From the NCBI GenBank assembly GCA_947377725.1, contig CANCGX010000012.1, positions 1 to 25,136 on the forward strand: a DNA stretch of 25,136 nucleotides, read 5' to 3'. The notes below the pieces were generated by a model. The model was not told where the DNA came from. It saw only the letters and a list, made by a program, of their open reading frames with translations, and did no database searches. Origin of the DNA: Actinomycetota bacterium (GTDB lineage: Bacteria > Actinomycetota > Actinomycetes > Nanopelagicales > Nanopelagicaceae). A program made the translations under genes and the position numbers. Below, in pieces: positions 15,141-21,794 of the stretch; position 1 is the first letter of the stretch, and every line of letters begins with the position of its first letter.

Positions 15141-15785
15141 TCAGCGAAATGAATTGAGAATTGTGAAGAGGCCCAAGGCAATCATGATTCCGCCACCTGT
15201 GACACGCATTCGAATAAGGCGTTTAACATCCGTGGAGAGCCATTCGCGGAACGTTCCAGCCAGGATGCCCCACAAGCTATCTGAAATGATCGCAATCACT
15301 GCGAAGATGGTTCCGAGGAGTATGAGCTGAGCCGAGAGATGTCCCTTAGATCGATCCGTGAATTGGGGGAGGATAGCCGCAAAGAAAACTACAGATTTGG
15401 GATTGAGAACGCCAACGATGAATCCTTGGCGAACAGTTGTCACAAGTGAGGGTTTTGCTTCGTCAACAGATCTCATATCTTCTGCGTGCGCTGCGCTCTC
15501 TTTAATTGCAGAATAACCTAAGTAAATTAAGTAGGCCCCACCGAACCATTGAACTGCGTGATAGGCCAGAGCCGAGTGTTGCAAAATCGGCCCGAGTCCA
15601 AGAGCAACGGCAATGGAAATTAGATACATCCCAAGACCATTACCAATAACTGTGGCGACTGCAATCGCACGCCCCCAAGCAATAGCTCGAGCTACGGTGA
15701 AAAGAACGCTTGGTCCTGGAACAAGAATTATTAATGTGGAAGCTATGACATATTCCCAGATGTTTGAAGGGATAATAATTGTCAT
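15141..15785 (-). CDS. LysE/RhtB-family amino-acid exporter
   Basis: Membrane protein of 214 residues with about six hydrophobic helices, the usual size for LysE/RhtB exporters. The N-terminal signature VPGPSVLFTVARAIAWGRAIA is close to the family's PGPxxL...GxRxG motif. LNPKSVVFFAAILPQF marks the conserved NPK region in the middle. It would pump amino acids or homoserine-like compounds out of the cell, but the substrate cannot be told. The ATG has a perfect TATAAT at -12 to -7. The sequence just upstream of that box is the terminator hairpin of the uracil permease gene. The nuclease-like gene follows after 70 bp. Confidence 0.88.
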   Translation of the reverse strand: MTIIIPSNIWEYVIASTLIILVPGPSVLFTVARAIAWGRAIAVATVIGNGLGMYLISIAVALGLGPILQHSALAYHAVQWFGGAYLIYLGYSAIKESAAHAEDMRSVDEAKPSLVTTVRQGFIVGVLNPKSVVFFAAILPQFTDRSKGHLSAQLILLGTIFAVIAIISDSLWGILAGTFREWLSTDVKRLIRMRVTGGGIMIALGLFTILNSFR

Positions 15786-15791
15786 AGGGAA

Positions 15792-15797
15792 ATTATA
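15792..15797 (-). promoter_or_regulatory. -10 box (TATAAT) of leaderless lysE-type promoter
   Basis: Consensus TATAAT at -12 to -7 from the ATG at 15785. Its upstream edge touches the terminator stem of the preceding permease gene. Confidence 0.65.
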
Positions 15798-15827
15798 AAG
15801 GGCAGCAGGTGATCCCCGCTGCCCTTT
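15797..15827 (-). terminator. Intrinsic terminator of the uracil permease gene
   Basis: Ten perfect pairs, AAAGGGCAGC (15797-15806) with GCTGCCCTTT (15818-15827), around an 11-nt loop, starting 18 nt past the permease stop. On the minus strand the stem runs into TTTATAATTT. The U-tract therefore also contains the -10 box of the next gene. Confidence 0.75.
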
Positions 15828-15845
15828 ACAGTTAATTAAATTAGG

Positions 15846-17081
15846 CTATTTTCTTGCGTTTGCAATTGCTCTCAATATTGCATAACCAATTACAGCATTG
15901 AGCGTTGCGTTGATGATGCCATTGAAAGTGAAGTCTCCCTTAGTCCAGGAGAAATCAGAGATTCCAATAATGACTGTGGATGCAGCGATGATCAGGTTGG
16001 TTGAATCGCTAAAATCAACGCGACTTTCAATCCAAATTCGCGCACCAAGAATTCCGATCATTCCGTATAGGGCTACACCAGCGCCGCCGAGAACTCCTGC
16101 TGGAGTTGCACTGAGGACTGCGCCAAATTTAGGGCAGAGTGAAAGCACGATAGCTCCCGCTCCGGCAACCCAATATGCAGCTGTGGAGTAGACCTTTGTT
16201 GCAGCCATAACTCCAATATTTTCAGCGTAGGTAGTTGTTCCTGAACCGCCACCAAAACCTGCAAGTGTGGTTGCCACACCATCAGCTACAAGGGCGTTGC
16301 CCATTTGGTCATCTAAATTCTTTCCCGTCATCGCCATTACAGCTTTAACGTGACCTACGTTTTCGGCAATCAGAACTAGAACGACTGGAATAAAGAGAAT
16401 GATCGCGCTCATCTTGAAAGTAGGGCTAGTGAAATGTGGAAGAGCGACCCATTTAGCTGCTCGAACCCCATCGAAATTCACATCGCCGTTGAGGACAGCG
16501 AAGAGGTAGCCAATAACTATTCCAACAAAAATTGAAATGCGCGCAAGGAAGCCTTTTGCAAAGACAGAAACCAATGCAATAGAAAGGAGGGTAACAATTC
16601 CCAAGATTGGCTTCGTCACAAAGTTATTCTTGGCAGCACCGGCCAGATTCAGACCAATCACCATAACAATAGAACCAGTGACAACTGGAGGGAGCATCTT
16701 TTCGATCCAACCGATTCCGATTGCTTTTACAAGGAATCCAATGAGAGCAAGCAAGACGCCTGTTGCTACTACGCCACCGAGAGCAGCCGCCATGCCACCT
16801 TTGGTAACAGCAGCCGCGATAGGCGCAAGAAATGCGAAGGAAGATCCAAGATAGCTTGGGAGTTTGTTCTGGGTGATGATGAGAAAGAGGATGGTTCCAA
16901 CACCTGAGAAGAAGATTGTGGTCGTCGGAGGCAGATGGGTCAGAATCGGTACTAGAAAGGTCGCACCAAACATTGCTGCTATATGTTGAAGACCTGTTCC
17001 GATGGTGCGCGGCCAGCTCAGACGTTCATCAGGGGCAATGACCCCACCGCTTGAATTCACTTTCCATGACATTAAGGACAT
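15846..17081 (-). CDS. uraA: Uracil permease (NCS2 nucleobase:cation symporter, UraA-like)
   Basis: Polytopic transporter of 411 residues that imports uracil or a related base with a cation. It shows the NCS2 layout: GLQHIAAMFGATFLVPIL at the start, PSYLGSSFAFLAPI in the first transport unit, and the conserved glutamate segment IAENVGHVKAV. The GGGSGTTTYAENIGVMA block matches the UraA signature GGxxxTTYxENIGV, and VYSTAAYW follows. I chose the first ATG because AAAGG lies about 8 nt upstream; a second Met three residues in is also possible. A long gap (217 bp) separates it from the divergent padR gene. I see no attenuator or PyrR site I can name. Confidence 0.9.
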   Translation of the reverse strand: MSLMSWKVNSSGGVIAPDERLSWPRTIGTGLQHIAAMFGATFLVPILTHLPPTTTIFFSGVGTILFLIITQNKLPSYLGSSFAFLAPIAAAVTKGGMAAALGGVVATGVLLALIGFLVKAIGIGWIEKMLPPVVTGSIVMVIGLNLAGAAKNNFVTKPILGIVTLLSIALVSVFAKGFLARISIFVGIVIGYLFAVLNGDVNFDGVRAAKWVALPHFTSPTFKMSAIILFIPVVLVLIAENVGHVKAVMAMTGKNLDDQMGNALVADGVATTLAGFGGGSGTTTYAENIGVMAATKVYSTAAYWVAGAGAIVLSLCPKFGAVLSATPAGVLGGAGVALYGMIGILGARIWIESRVDFSDSTNLIIAASTVIIGISDFSWTKGDFTFNGIINATLNAVIGYAILRAIANARK

Positions 17082-17222
17082 TCATTGGCCTTTCGTTAGA
17101 TGGATATGCACGTGCGTCTTCGTAGATTCCTTCCTACAAAATAAAATGGTAAATCCAGAACTCGCCGAAAGTGAGGAGGCTCACAGCCACTTTTCAGGGA
17201 AATTTATAGGCTAGAATTTGCA

Positions 17223-17239
17223 TCGATACGATATATCGA
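17223..17239 (+). promoter_or_regulatory. Candidate PadR operator, site 1
   Basis: Inverted repeat TCGATA-N5-TATCGA upstream of padR. It contains GATATATCGA, repeated exactly 24 bp further on in site 2. AT-rich dyads of this kind are typical of PadR-family sites; autoregulation is inferred. Confidence 0.6.
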
Positions 17240-17256
17240 GTTAGATACTCACAGAT

Positions 17257-17271
17257 ATATCGAATCGATAT
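17257..17271 (+). promoter_or_regulatory. Candidate PadR operator, site 2
   Basis: Perfect odd dyad ATATCGA-A-TCGATAT, 27 bp before the padR ATG and shortly before its Shine-Dalgarno. Repressor bound here would block transcription of padR-ino1 by covering the promoter or blocking elongation. Confidence 0.65.
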
Positions 17272-17298
17272 GTTCTTATCTCGTGAAAGGGGTGTGAG

Positions 17299-17853
17299 AT
17301 GCGCTCGCGTGCGGAATCATTGGAATTCGCTCTGCTTGGGCTGCTCACGCAAGGCCCATTACACGGTTATGAACTTCGAAAGCGAATGATTGCTATCTAT
17401 GGACCATTCAGAGCGCTCTCGTTCTCCGTCTTGTACCCGCAACTTCATCGAATGTTGGAAGCTGGACTCATTCAAGAGTCGATCTCTGACACGGGAGGCC
17501 TCTCTAAGAGATCTCGAATTGTCTACGCGGTTACAACTCAGGGGGAGAAGCGTTTTGACGAGATAACCCATACGTCAAGTTCAGAGGCCCTGGATGATGA
17601 AAACTTTGAGGTTCGTTTCGCATTTTTTGGTCCAACTCCTCGGGGAAATCGGATAGCAATTTTAGAGAGCCGCCTCGGCAAGTTAGTCGAGAAAGCCACA
17701 CTCATTCGTTCTGCCATGTCAGCAAATGCAGGTCAGCTTCCCGATGGCATCGATAAATATCTCCATGAATGGCGCCGTCATTCTTTGGACTCAGTTGAGC
17801 GAGAGATCGCTTGGCTAGAGGAAATGATAAAAATCGAAGGGAAATCTTCTTGA
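17299..17853 (+). CDS. PadR-family transcriptional regulator
   Basis: Regulator of 184 residues. The N-terminal PadR winged helix reads SLEFALLGLLTQGPLHGYELRKRM, then SVLYPQLHRMLEAGLI, followed by a wing region with KRSRIVYAVTTQGEKRF. The C-terminal half is helical and charged and matches the Vir_C-type dimerisation region of longer PadR proteins. A strong Shine-Dalgarno (AAAGGGG, 6 nt before the ATG) supports the start. It overlaps ino1 at TTGA, and the same PadR-ino1 order is found in mycobacteria (Rv0047c-Rv0046c). It is therefore the likely repressor of inositol synthesis, acting at the two dyads upstream. The inducing ligand is unknown. Confidence 0.9.
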   Translation: MRSRAESLEFALLGLLTQGPLHGYELRKRMIAIYGPFRALSFSVLYPQLHRMLEAGLIQESISDTGGLSKRSRIVYAVTTQGEKRFDEITHTSSSEALDDENFEVRFAFFGPTPRGNRIAILESRLGKLVEKATLIRSAMSANAGQLPDGIDKYLHEWRRHSLDSVEREIAWLEEMIKIEGKSS

Positions 17854-18938
17854 GTAATTCACATAGCAATGAAATCCGAGTAGCAATTATTGGCGTGGGA
17901 AACTGTGCAAACTCACTCATCCAAGGCGTTACGTACTATAAGGATGCCGCAGCAGATACAAAAATTCCTGGTCTCATGCATCCTGTTCTCGGTGGATATC
18001 ACATTAGCGATATCAAATTCGTAGCGGCTTTTGATGTTGATGCGAAAAAGGTCGGATTAGACCTAGTTGACGCAATGTGGGCAAGTGAAAACAACACCAT
18101 TAAATTCAGCGACGTTGCAAAGACTGGCGTGATGGTTCAACGTGGTCACACCTTAGATGGTCTTGGAAAGTATTATCGCGAGACGATTGAAGAATCTTCA
18201 GCAACTCCCGTAGATATTGTGGCAACACTCAAAGAGAACAAAGTAGATGTACTTATCTGCTATTTGCCAGTGGGATCTGAGCAAGCTGCAAAATTCTATG
18301 CCCAGTGCGCAATCGATGCTGGATGTGCATTTGTTAACGCCCTGCCTGTCTTTATAGCTTCTGACCCTGTGTGGGCTAAGAAGTTTGAAGATGCAGGTTT
18401 GCCAATCGTTGGAGATGACATCAAGTCTCAAGTTGGCGCAACCATTACTCACCGAATCATGGCCAGACTTTTCCAAGATAGAGGCGTTCACCTTGACCGC
18501 ACCTACCAACTCAATGTTGGCGGAAATATGGACTTTAAGAATATGTTGGAACGCGACCGCCTTGAATCCAAGAAAATCTCAAAGACTCAAGCTGTGACAT
18601 CTCAGTTAAGTCACGATTTGGGTTCTGCAAATGTTCATATTGGCCCATCTGATTACGTTCAATGGTTGGATGATCGCAAGTGGGCGTACGTGCGCCTTGA
18701 AGGCCGTGCATTTGGAGATGTACCTCTAAACCTTGAATACAAGCTCGAAGTTTGGGATTCACCAAACTCGGCTGGCGTCATTATCGATGCGTTGCGATGC
18801 GCGAAAATCGGTTTGGATCGCAAAATTGGTGGAGCCCTTCTTTCACCTTCAAGCTACTTTATGAAATCACCACCAGTTCAATACACAGATGATGTTGCTC
18901 ATCAAAAGGTCGAGGAGTTCATTAAGCTCCCCGCGTAA
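17850..18938 (+). CDS. ino1: Inositol-3-phosphate synthase (myo-inositol-1-phosphate synthase)
   Basis: NAD-dependent enzyme that cyclises glucose-6-phosphate to inositol-3-phosphate, the first step toward phosphatidylinositol and PIMs. The 362 residues match the actinobacterial form (about 365). The Rossmann motif VAIIGVGNCANSLIQG is at the N-terminus, with FVAAFDVDAKKVG following. Central conserved blocks are GDDIKSQVGATITHR and LNVGGNMDFKNM, and SPNSAGVIIDALRCAKIGLD comes near the end. I chose a TTG start overlapping the padR stop because GAAGGG sits 8 nt upstream and the protein then begins like its homologues; a further upstream ATG would run through padR. Translation is probably coupled to padR. 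Confidence 0.93.
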   Translation: MSNSHSNEIRVAIIGVGNCANSLIQGVTYYKDAAADTKIPGLMHPVLGGYHISDIKFVAAFDVDAKKVGLDLVDAMWASENNTIKFSDVAKTGVMVQRGHTLDGLGKYYRETIEESSATPVDIVATLKENKVDVLICYLPVGSEQAAKFYAQCAIDAGCAFVNALPVFIASDPVWAKKFEDAGLPIVGDDIKSQVGATITHRIMARLFQDRGVHLDRTYQLNVGGNMDFKNMLERDRLESKKISKTQAVTSQLSHDLGSANVHIGPSDYVQWLDDRKWAYVRLEGRAFGDVPLNLEYKLEVWDSPNSAGVIIDALRCAKIGLDRKIGGALLSPSSYFMKSPPVQYTDDVAHQKVEEFIKLPA

Positions 18939-18959
18939 GCGCGAATATATGTGAAATGA

Positions 18960-18985
18960 GGCCTTTGGATTCTTTTCCAAAGGCC
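18960..18985 (+). terminator. Hairpin after ino1: terminator or ribosome-site switch
   Basis: Ten-bp perfect stem GGCCTTTGGA / TCCAAAGGCC with a 6-nt loop (18970-18975). It is followed by only a weak T-tract (ACTTTC), so termination may be partial. The 3' arm contains AAAGG, the only Shine-Dalgarno candidate for the next gene (ATG at 18992). Confidence 0.6.
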
Positions 18986-18991
18986 ACTTTC

Positions 18992-19756
18992 ATGCAAAGA
19001 TACAACGTGAATGAAATTACAACATCAAAAGTAGGCGGAGTCCTCTCCATTCAGTTGAATCGACCAGAGAAGAAAAATGCAATCAACAAGGGAATGTATG
19101 TAGCCCTCAATGAAGCTTTGATTCACGCATCTCAAGAGTTTGATATTCGAGCCGTAGTGATTTCAGGAGCCGGTGCAGCTTTCACCGCAGGAAATGATAT
19201 TTTTGATTTTGCGAATACAGATGATGCGCCGATGGATGATTCAGCTCCAGGATTTCAATTCATTAAGAGCCTTCACAATTTTCCAAAGCCTCTTATTGCG
19301 GCCGTTCAAGGCAGTGCAGTTGGAATAGGCACAACTCTTCTTTTCCATTGCGATGCCGCTTTCGCAACACCCACAGCGGAATTCTCGATGCCATTTGTGA
19401 CACTTGGATTAGTTCCAGAGGCCGGATCAAGCTTCCTCTTCCCAAGACTTGTAGGACATCTTCGCGCTTCTGAAATTTTATTAACTGGACGATCCTTCAG
19501 TGCATCTGAGGCCCTAGAAATGGGAATCATCAACAAGGTTGTAGACGATCCGCTTGCCGAAGCGATGAAAACCGCAGAAAGAATTGCCGATCAACCCCCA
19601 ACATCGGTAATTAATACAAAAGCTCTTTTGAAGAGCAGTAATCATGCTGCCGTAGAAGCTGTTATGGCGGCAGAAGGTGAACTTTTTAGATTAGCTCTTC
19701 AATCCGATGAGGCGCAGACAGCTTTCATGAAATTTCTATCGCGAAAGGCAAAATAA
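18992..19756 (+). CDS. Crotonase-fold protein: enoyl-CoA isomerase or hydratase
   Basis: A 254-residue crotonase-family protein. The oxyanion-hole segments are AFTAGNDIFDF and VQGSAVGIGTTLLF. In hydratases the second segment carries a catalytic glutamate (GGGCE); here that place is T115. The other glutamate, E143 in VPEAGSS, is present. One retained glutamate and the SMPFVTLGLVPEAGSS block resemble delta3-delta2-enoyl-CoA isomerases (ECI2-like), which handle unsaturated fatty acids. I use the ATG at 18992, which has AAAGG 8 nt upstream; an ATG at 18956 would add 12 residues coded by the hairpin. The SDR gene follows with a TAATG overlap. Confidence 0.85.
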   Translation: MQRYNVNEITTSKVGGVLSIQLNRPEKKNAINKGMYVALNEALIHASQEFDIRAVVISGAGAAFTAGNDIFDFANTDDAPMDDSAPGFQFIKSLHNFPKPLIAAVQGSAVGIGTTLLFHCDAAFATPTAEFSMPFVTLGLVPEAGSSFLFPRLVGHLRASEILLTGRSFSASEALEMGIINKVVDDPLAEAMKTAERIADQPPTSVINTKALLKSSNHAAVEAVMAAEGELFRLALQSDEAQTAFMKFLSRKAK

Positions 19757-20574
19757 TGACCCTTGCAGGTAAGAAGATTTTCATCACTGGTGGCTCTCGC
19801 GGTATTGGTTTAGAAATTGCGAAGCGCGCGGCACGCGATGGAGCCATGATTGCAATCGCTGCAAAGACGGCGGATCCTCATCCGCTACTACCCGGAACAA
19901 TATTTTCTGCAGCCAAGGAGATCGAAGAAGCAGGGGGAGTTGCTCTTCCTATTCAATGCGACATTAGAGATGAAGCACAGATTGAAGCAGCGATTGCTTC
20001 GGCGGTTGCTCAGTTCGGCGGCTTGGATATCTTGGTAAATAATGCGAGTGCAATCAACCTCACTCCTACATTGCAAACGCCCGCCAAGAGATATGACTTG
20101 ATGTTTGATATCAATGTACGAGGAACTTTCTTGGTATCACAGGCCGCAATTCCGCAACTCAAAGAAAGTTCAAATCCACATATTTTGACGCTCTCGCCAC
20201 CCATCAATCTTCAAGGCAAATGGTTTAAGCGCCATGTGGCTTACACAATGTCCAAGTATGGGATGAGCATGACTGTTCTCGGCCTGGCTGAGGAATTCAA
20301 ACGTGATGGAATCGCAGTTAATGCGCTCTGGCCTCGGACCGTTATCGACACGGCTGCGCTCCAGATGATTCCAGGCATGGATACAAACTTCTGTCGAAAG
20401 CCAGAGATTATGGCCGATGCAGCGCATGCGATATTTATGCGCAAAGCTAGCGAGTGCACAGGGAACTTCTTTATTGATGACGAAGTACTGGCTTCAGAAG
20501 GAATAACAGACCTGGATCAGTACGCAGTTGTACCGGGTACAACAGAATTCTTGCCAGATCTCTACCTAGATTAA
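19756..20574 (+). CDS. Short-chain dehydrogenase/reductase, HSDL2-like
   Basis: NAD(P)-dependent oxidoreductase of 272 residues. The cofactor loop TGGSRGIG is at 11-18 and NNASAI at 95-100. The catalytic residues are S147 (TLSPP), Y163 and K167 (YTMSK). The sequence between the first strand and the second helix (KTADPHPLLPGTIFSAAKEIE) and the ALWPRTVIDTAA block are typical of the hydroxysteroid dehydrogenase-like 2 group, found with fatty-acid oxidation genes. Coupling to the crotonase gene by TAATG supports a joint role in acyl-CoA metabolism; the substrate is unknown. Only 11 bp separate its stop from the convergent nickel transporter gene. Confidence 0.9.
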   Translation: MTLAGKKIFITGGSRGIGLEIAKRAARDGAMIAIAAKTADPHPLLPGTIFSAAKEIEEAGGVALPIQCDIRDEAQIEAAIASAVAQFGGLDILVNNASAINLTPTLQTPAKRYDLMFDINVRGTFLVSQAAIPQLKESSNPHILTLSPPINLQGKWFKRHVAYTMSKYGMSMTVLGLAEEFKRDGIAVNALWPRTVIDTAALQMIPGMDTNFCRKPEIMADAAHAIFMRKASECTGNFFIDDEVLASEGITDLDQYAVVPGTTEFLPDLYLD

Positions 20575-20585
20575 AAGTAGTTAGA

Positions 20586-21731
20586 TTAAAGGCTCATCTC
20601 GGTATGTGTGTGTTCAGTTTCGGTAATACCAGAGCTGAAGCGTTCCTCATACTTGCCAAATTTCCAGATCAAGACTGAACCAATCCAGGTAGCTACAAAG
20701 CTTGCAATGATCCAGTATCCGACTTGGTTGAGCTGAATGCTGGCAATCCATGTAAATGGTTGGTACTTGGCGATACTTGTCTTGTCGGAAAGCACGCCAA
20801 CTAATTCAACCGTGCCAATCACCAATGCCACAAAGATTGAAATACCAGTAGTGGTTAGGTTGTAATAAATTTTGCGCAGAGGTGATGTGAATGCCCATGC
20901 ATAAGCCTTGGTCATAAAGATTCCGTCGAGCGAGTCCATCAACGACATACCTGCCGCGAATATAAATGGGAGGGCAATGATGGCAAGCGGCGGAAGAGTT
21001 CCGCCTACAGTTCCAATTGCAGCTGTAGCGGATAATCCAAGAAGACCAACTTCTGTTGCGGTATCAAAACCAAGGCCAAAGAGAACTCCGATTGGATAGA
21101 GCTGCCACGAATGATCGAATCCTTTTTTGAATAAGCCGCGAAAGATTCGATTGAAAAGACCGCGTTCATTGAGGAGTTGATTGAGATGTTCGTGAGAAAA
21201 CTTTCCAGATTTTGCTTGCTTCCATACTTTGATAATTCCAACCAAAATGATGAGATTAAGGATTCCAACCAAATATAGGAAGAACGCAGAAACGCTTGCT
21301 CCGATAATTCCGCCAGTTTGAGCAAAGTTGTGTTGGAATTTAACGGCTTGCTTTGCGGCAAATGCGATTCCGATGGATAGAGCTAAAACAATCGTTGAGT
21401 GACCTAATGAGAAGAAAAGTCCAACACCCATAGGCTTCTTACCTTTTGCCAGCATGAGACGAGTCGTGTCATCAATTGCTGAAATATGATCGGCATCAAA
21501 TGCGTGACGTAAGCCAAAGGAATATGCCAAAGCACCGGCACCGGCGTAGATAAGGGTGTGGTTAGCATCAGCGATGGCGTGGAACTGGGGCATGGAGTTG
21601 TAATGAATGAATAGACCCCAGCCGATGATGTGCAGCGCAGCAACAGTCCCTAAAACGCCAAAAAGTCCGGGAAGCTCTTCACGTTCAAAACGGAGATGTT
21701 CTCGAAGTTTGGGTTTAGTGCTAGCACTCAT
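20586..21731 (-). CDS. High-affinity nickel transporter, NicO/HoxN (NiCoT) family
   Basis: Membrane permease of 381 residues and about eight helices. The NiCoT signature RHAFDADHI (75-83, giving the HX4DH motif H76...D81-H82) is required for metal binding in this family. GLFFSLGHSTIV follows, and FGLGFDTATEVGLL lies in the later half. NiCoT proteins import Ni2+, Co2+ or both. The box upstream matches the nickel regulator Nur, which points to nickel. The ATG has TAACCT at -12 to -7, so its transcript is probably leaderless and starts just downstream of the Nur box. No nickel enzyme is in the window. Confidence 0.93.
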   Translation of the reverse strand: MSASTKPKLREHLRFEREELPGLFGVLGTVAALHIIGWGLFIHYNSMPQFHAIADANHTLIYAGAGALAYSFGLRHAFDADHISAIDDTTRLMLAKGKKPMGVGLFFSLGHSTIVLALSIGIAFAAKQAVKFQHNFAQTGGIIGASVSAFFLYLVGILNLIILVGIIKVWKQAKSGKFSHEHLNQLLNERGLFNRIFRGLFKKGFDHSWQLYPIGVLFGLGFDTATEVGLLGLSATAAIGTVGGTLPPLAIIALPFIFAAGMSLMDSLDGIFMTKAYAWAFTSPLRKIYYNLTTTGISIFVALVIGTVELVGVLSDKTSIAKYQPFTWIASIQLNQVGYWIIASFVATWIGSVLIWKFGKYEERFSSGITETEHTHTEMSL

Positions 21732-21737
21732 GAGAGA

Positions 21738-21743
21738 AGGTTA
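21738..21743 (-). promoter_or_regulatory. -10 box of leaderless nickel-transporter promoter
   Basis: TAACCT at -12 to -7 from the ATG. With a 17-bp spacer the -35 would be TTGCAG (21761-21766), and the Nur-like box fills the spacer exactly. Confidence 0.6.
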
Positions 21744-21760
21744 ATGCAAATCGTTTGCAA
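21744..21760 (-). promoter_or_regulatory. Nur box (nickel-responsive operator)
   Basis: On the minus strand: TTGCAA-ACGAT-TTGCAT. This matches the Streptomyces Nur consensus tTGCaa-N5-ttGCAA at 11 of 12 fixed positions. It occupies the spacer between a -35-like TTGCAG and the -10 TAACCT of the nickel transporter gene, the expected place for a repressor that shuts off nickel uptake when nickel is plentiful. Confidence 0.75.
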
Positions 21761-21794
21761 CTGCAAAAGTATCGCATTCATGTCACGTTTTGAA

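Noticed and set aside
17171..17184. GTGAG-GAGG-CTCAC hairpin in the uraA-padR gap
   Set aside because: Only five pairs, no T-run and no known motif; too weak to call a terminator or riboswitch.
17811..17849. ATG 13 codons upstream of the ino1 start
   Set aside because: The extension (MARGNDKNRREIF) runs through the end of padR and has no homologue-like sequence; the TTG at 17850 has a well-placed Shine-Dalgarno.
20568..20590. Direct repeat TAGATTAAA twice around the SDR/nicO convergent gap
   Set aside because: Short, AT-rich, and spans the coding ends; nothing suggests an attachment site or insertion.
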